From Marinomonas profundimaris (GTDB lineage Bacteria > Pseudomonadota > Gammaproteobacteria > Pseudomonadales > Marinomonadaceae): a stretch of DNA of 64,000 bases. Location of the stretch: the NCBI RefSeq assembly GCF_000508165.1, contig NZ_AYOZ01000012.1, positions 248,001-312,000 on the forward strand. The letters run 5' to 3'. Below are positions 61,383-64,000 of the stretch, piece after piece. The translations under genes were made by a program, and so were the position numbers. Under the pieces are notes generated by a model that was given only the letters and a program-made list of their open reading frames with translations, did not search any database and was not told where the DNA came from. Positions within the stretch are counted from its first letter, which is position 1. Every line of letters starts with the position of its first letter.

Positions 61383-64000
61383 TTAATCGGTTTCTTTGGC
61401 CGTATTGAAACGCCCAAGCACCCAAGTGAAAAACACCGGAACAAACAACACCCCTAAGAGTGTCGCCGATATCATGCCACCGATCACACTCACACCCAGA
61501 GAATGCTGACTCGCGGCGCCAGCGCCCGTGGCAACAATCAAAGGCACCACGCCTAAAATAAAGGCCATGGACGTCATAACGATAGGGCGGAAACGCAACT
61601 TGGCGGCTTGGATCGCGGCGTCTTTGAGTGTATAGCCTTGCTGATAAAGGTCTTTGGCGAACTCCACAATCAAGATCGCATTTTTCGCCGACAATCCTAT
61701 GATCGTAATAAGACCGACTTTGAAATACACATCATTCGACATGCCCATTAGAAACACCGCGGCCACTGCGCCCAGCGCACCAATCGGAATAATCAAAATC
61801 ACCGACAGCGGAATCGACCAGCTTTCGTACAGCGCCACCAGCAGCAAGAAGACAACCAGAATCGAAATGGTCAACAACATAGGCGCTTGCGAGCCTGCCG
61901 CTTTTTCTTGATAAGACAAGCCGGTCCATTCGAAACCAATGCCTTTAGGCAACGTACTGATAATACGCTCAAGTTCCGCCATGGCTTCGCCTGAGCTGTG
62001 ACCCGGCATTGGGCTTCCGAAAATTTTGTACGCTGGGTATCCATTGTAACGAGACACTTGAACGGGCCCGATTTCCCATGCGGTTTTAGCAAAAGAGCGC
62101 ATGGGCACTAGGTTGCCTTCATCATTCAAGACTTGCAGTTCCAATACGCGCTCTGGCGTCATGCGATCGGCAACATCCGCTTGAACAACAACGCGCTGCA
62201 AACGCCCCGCGTTGGTGAAATCATTCACGGAGGCGGAACCATACGCGGTAGAAACCGCATTATTGATCGACTCAAAGCCGACACCCAGTGCCGTCGCTTT
62301 TTTACGGTCTATATCAATTCTCAACTGAGGCGCGTCTTCTAGGCCTTCCATCATGGCATACGCAATGATTGGCGACGCATTCGCTTGACCTAGCAGCGCA
62401 TTACGAGCATTGGTTAACGCTTCTCGACCAACATTGCTGCGGTCCTGTAAACGTAATGCGAAACCGCCCGCGTTGCCCATGCCTTCGATTGGCGGTGGCG
62501 GAACCGCCATTGAACGACCGTCTGTCAGGCTGCCAGCAAACTGGTTATACGCCATCGTTTCATCGCCCAACGATTGCTCACGCTCAGACCATTCTTTAAA
62601 CGTCGGGAACAGCAGTCCAGCATTCGCGCCCATACCAGAGAAACTAAAGCCCATAATGGTGATGACATCTTGAACCGCTTCGCGTTCTCCTAACGCGTGC
62701 TCAACCTGCTTCATGGTTTCGTTTGTTCGAGAAAACGCGGCACCAGCAGGCAGTTGCAGATCAACAATCATGTAGCCTTGGTCTTCTGTTGGCACAAAAG
62801 ATTCTGGCAACCGCACATAGGCATAACCCAGCCCGATAATCAGCACAAGATACACCAACATGAATCGACCCGGACGACTCACCAGCTTGCCATTCAATGC
62901 AGAATAACGACGGGTCAGCCCAGCGAATCCACGATTAAACCAACCAAAGAAGCCCCCTTTTTCATGATGTTCTTCCCGATTGACAGGCTTCAACAACGTG
63001 GCACATAAGGCTGGCGTAAACGTCAGCGCCAACAGTCCAGACAACAGAATAGAAACCGCAAGCGACATAGAGAACTGCTGATAAATAATCCCAACAGAGC
63101 CGCTCATAAACGCGAGCGGCACAAAGACCGCCGACAGCACTAAGGTGATCCCCACGATGGCGCTAGACACTTGCCCCATGGCTTTGATCGTTGCGTCTTT
63201 TGGCGAAAGGCCTTCTTCCACCATGATCCGCTCAACGTTCTCGACCACGACAATCGCGTCATCCACGAGAATACCAATGGCGAGCACCATACCAAACATG
63301 GTCATCATATTGACAGAAAAGCCAATGAGCGACATCACTGCCATCGTGCCCAAAATACACACCGGCACCACAATGGTAGGAATCAAGGTATAGCGTAAGT
63401 TCTGTAAGAACAGCAGCATCACCAAAAACACCAATACAATGGCTTCAATCAGTGTATGAATCACTTTTTCAATGGCGGCGCTGACGAATTTTGACGTGTC
63501 GTATGGGAACGAAATTTCGATGTCATCAGGAAAATTCATTTCTAATTCGGCGGCACGCGCTTTCACTGCTTTCACCGTATCAATGGCGTTCGCACCCGGC
63601 GATAACTGAATCGCGCCCATAATGGCTTTTCGACCATTTAAGCGTGTTTCAAAGTTGTAATCCTGTTTGCCCAACTCGATACGAGCGACGTCTTTCAGGT
63701 ACACCGCGGAGCCATCCGCATTGCTGTTCAATACGATGTCGCCAAACTCTTCAGGGTCTTCCAAGAAGCCTTTTACCACTAGGCTCGCGGTGAGTTCTTG
63801 CTCGTTATCAGCAGGACGACTGCCAAAGCTGCCCGCAGGCACCTGAACGTTTTGGTTTCGGATGGCGTTATTAATATCTTCAATCGATAAGCCATAACTC
63901 AGTAACTTTTCTGGTGACACCCACACACGCATCGCGGCTTCTGTGCCGAAATACTGCAATTTCCCGACCCCATTTACGCGACGAATATTGTTGTTAATAT
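61383..64000 (-). CDS. RND multidrug efflux permease (HAE1/AcrB family), 5' end outside window
   Basis: At least 870 residues of an inner-membrane AcrB/MexB-type drug:proton antiporter; the frame runs on to the window edge (reading RRVNGVGKLQYFG at the edge), so the N-terminal 170 or so residues are missing. Proton-relay Asp pair in GILVDDAIVVVENVERIM, porter domains (MGAIQLSPGANAIDTVKAVKA, VVQADVADRMTPERVLELQV) and the second helix set (GLITIIGLSAKNAILIVEFAKDLYQQGY) are present. The membrane fusion protein gene is presumably upstream, beyond the window. It ends at a terminator, with no outer membrane channel gene after it. Confidence 0.93.
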   Translation of the reverse strand, partial: INNNIRRVNGVGKLQYFGTEAAMRVWVSPEKLLSYGLSIEDINNAIRNQNVQVPAGSFGSRPADNEQELTASLVVKGFLEDPEEFGDIVLNSNADGSAVYLKDVARIELGKQDYNFETRLNGRKAIMGAIQLSPGANAIDTVKAVKARAAELEMNFPDDIEISFPYDTSKFVSAAIEKVIHTLIEAIVLVFLVMLLFLQNLRYTLIPTIVVPVCILGTMAVMSLIGFSVNMMTMFGMVLAIGILVDDAIVVVENVERIMVEEGLSPKDATIKAMGQVSSAIVGITLVLSAVFVPLAFMSGSVGIIYQQFSMSLAVSILLSGLLALTFTPALCATLLKPVNREEHHEKGGFFGWFNRGFAGLTRRYSALNGKLVSRPGRFMLVYLVLIIGLGYAYVRLPESFVPTEDQGYMIVDLQLPAGAAFSRTNETMKQVEHALGEREAVQDVITIMGFSFSGMGANAGLLFPTFKEWSEREQSLGDETMAYNQFAGSLTDGRSMAVPPPPIEGMGNAGGFALRLQDRSNVGREALTNARNALLGQANASPIIAYAMMEGLEDAPQLRIDIDRKKATALGVGFESINNAVSTAYGSASVNDFTNAGRLQRVVVQADVADRMTPERVLELQVLNDEGNLVPMRSFAKTAWEIGPVQVSRYNGYPAYKIFGSPMPGHSSGEAMAELERIISTLPKGIGFEWTGLSYQEKAAGSQAPMLLTISILVVFLLLVALYESWSIPLSVILIIPIGALGAVAAVFLMGMSNDVYFKVGLITIIGLSAKNAILIVEFAKDLYQQGYTLKDAAIQAAKLRFRPIVMTSMAFILGVVPLIVATGAGAASQHSLGVSVIGGMISATLLGVLFVPVFFTWVLGRFNTAKETD

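Noticed and set aside
1-64000. tRNA, rRNA, CRISPR arrays, prophage, transposases, integrases or attachment sites
   Set aside because: None was recognised on either strand; no gene in the window belongs to a mobile-element family.

Overview
The window reads as an ordinary chromosomal stretch of a marine gammaproteobacterium. The closest fit I can suggest is the Oceanospirillales, perhaps Marinomonas. That is inference from gene content (TRAP and glycerol ABC uptake, amylosucrase, many LysR regulators, two chemoreceptors, E. coli-like AhpCF, PrlC, SstT and ZnuBC/Zur proteins) and from moderate G+C; no rRNA or tRNA is present to confirm it. There is no prophage, insertion sequence or CRISPR array, and genes are densely packed on both strands.

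Layout. 1-2.6 kb: the end of a glycerol-type ABC operon (permease, small membrane protein, binding protein). 2.6-8.6 kb: single metabolic genes (GST, PhyH-type dioxygenase, DODA-type dioxygenase, an Rrf2/flavoprotein divergent pair). 8.9-12.6 kb: three tandem OmpA-type barrel genes, each with its own terminator. 12.7-17 kb: flavoprotein, DUF502, LysR, amidase. 17.1-23.4 kb: a D-glutamate/5-oxoproline operon (DUF1445 D-glutamate cyclase family, TRAP DctPQM, PxpABC) with REP-like palindromes between dctP and dctQ. 23.6-31 kb: a four-gene signalling operon (membrane PAS protein, periplasmic binding protein without permeases, large hybrid histidine kinase, HD-GYP regulator). 31-33.4 kb: ahpC-ahpF behind a recognisable OxyR site. 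33.5-43 kb: an XRE regulator with three evenly built operator-like repeats, PhnA/YjdM, EamA, LysR, GcvR-like, MFS, chemoreceptor, SstT, nitroreductase, DUF3750 lipoprotein. 43.3-48.3 kb: amylosucrase, YheV, PrlC, gamma carbonic anhydrase.

48.4-51.8 kb is the most striking part: an ECF sigma factor, a very short zinc-type anti-sigma protein, and a bufferin-type RiPP operon (DUF2282 precursor, DUF692/MNIO enzyme, DUF2063 partner, DoxX). The sigma gene and the precursor gene are preceded by the same motif, TGTAATAAA-N14-CGTC, with exactly the same spacing, which suggests one autoregulated ECF regulon for a copper/metal-stress peptide. 51.9-57.1 kb: heme oxygenase, DUF454, a two-component system behind a Fur-like box, and a second chemoreceptor. 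57.3-60.4 kb: a zinc operon (NicO/ZevB-like channel, Zur, ZnuC, ZnuB) with translationally coupled junctions and a perfect 7-3-7 palindrome resembling a Zur box upstream. 60.5-64 kb: MarC and most of an RND efflux pump that runs off the end.
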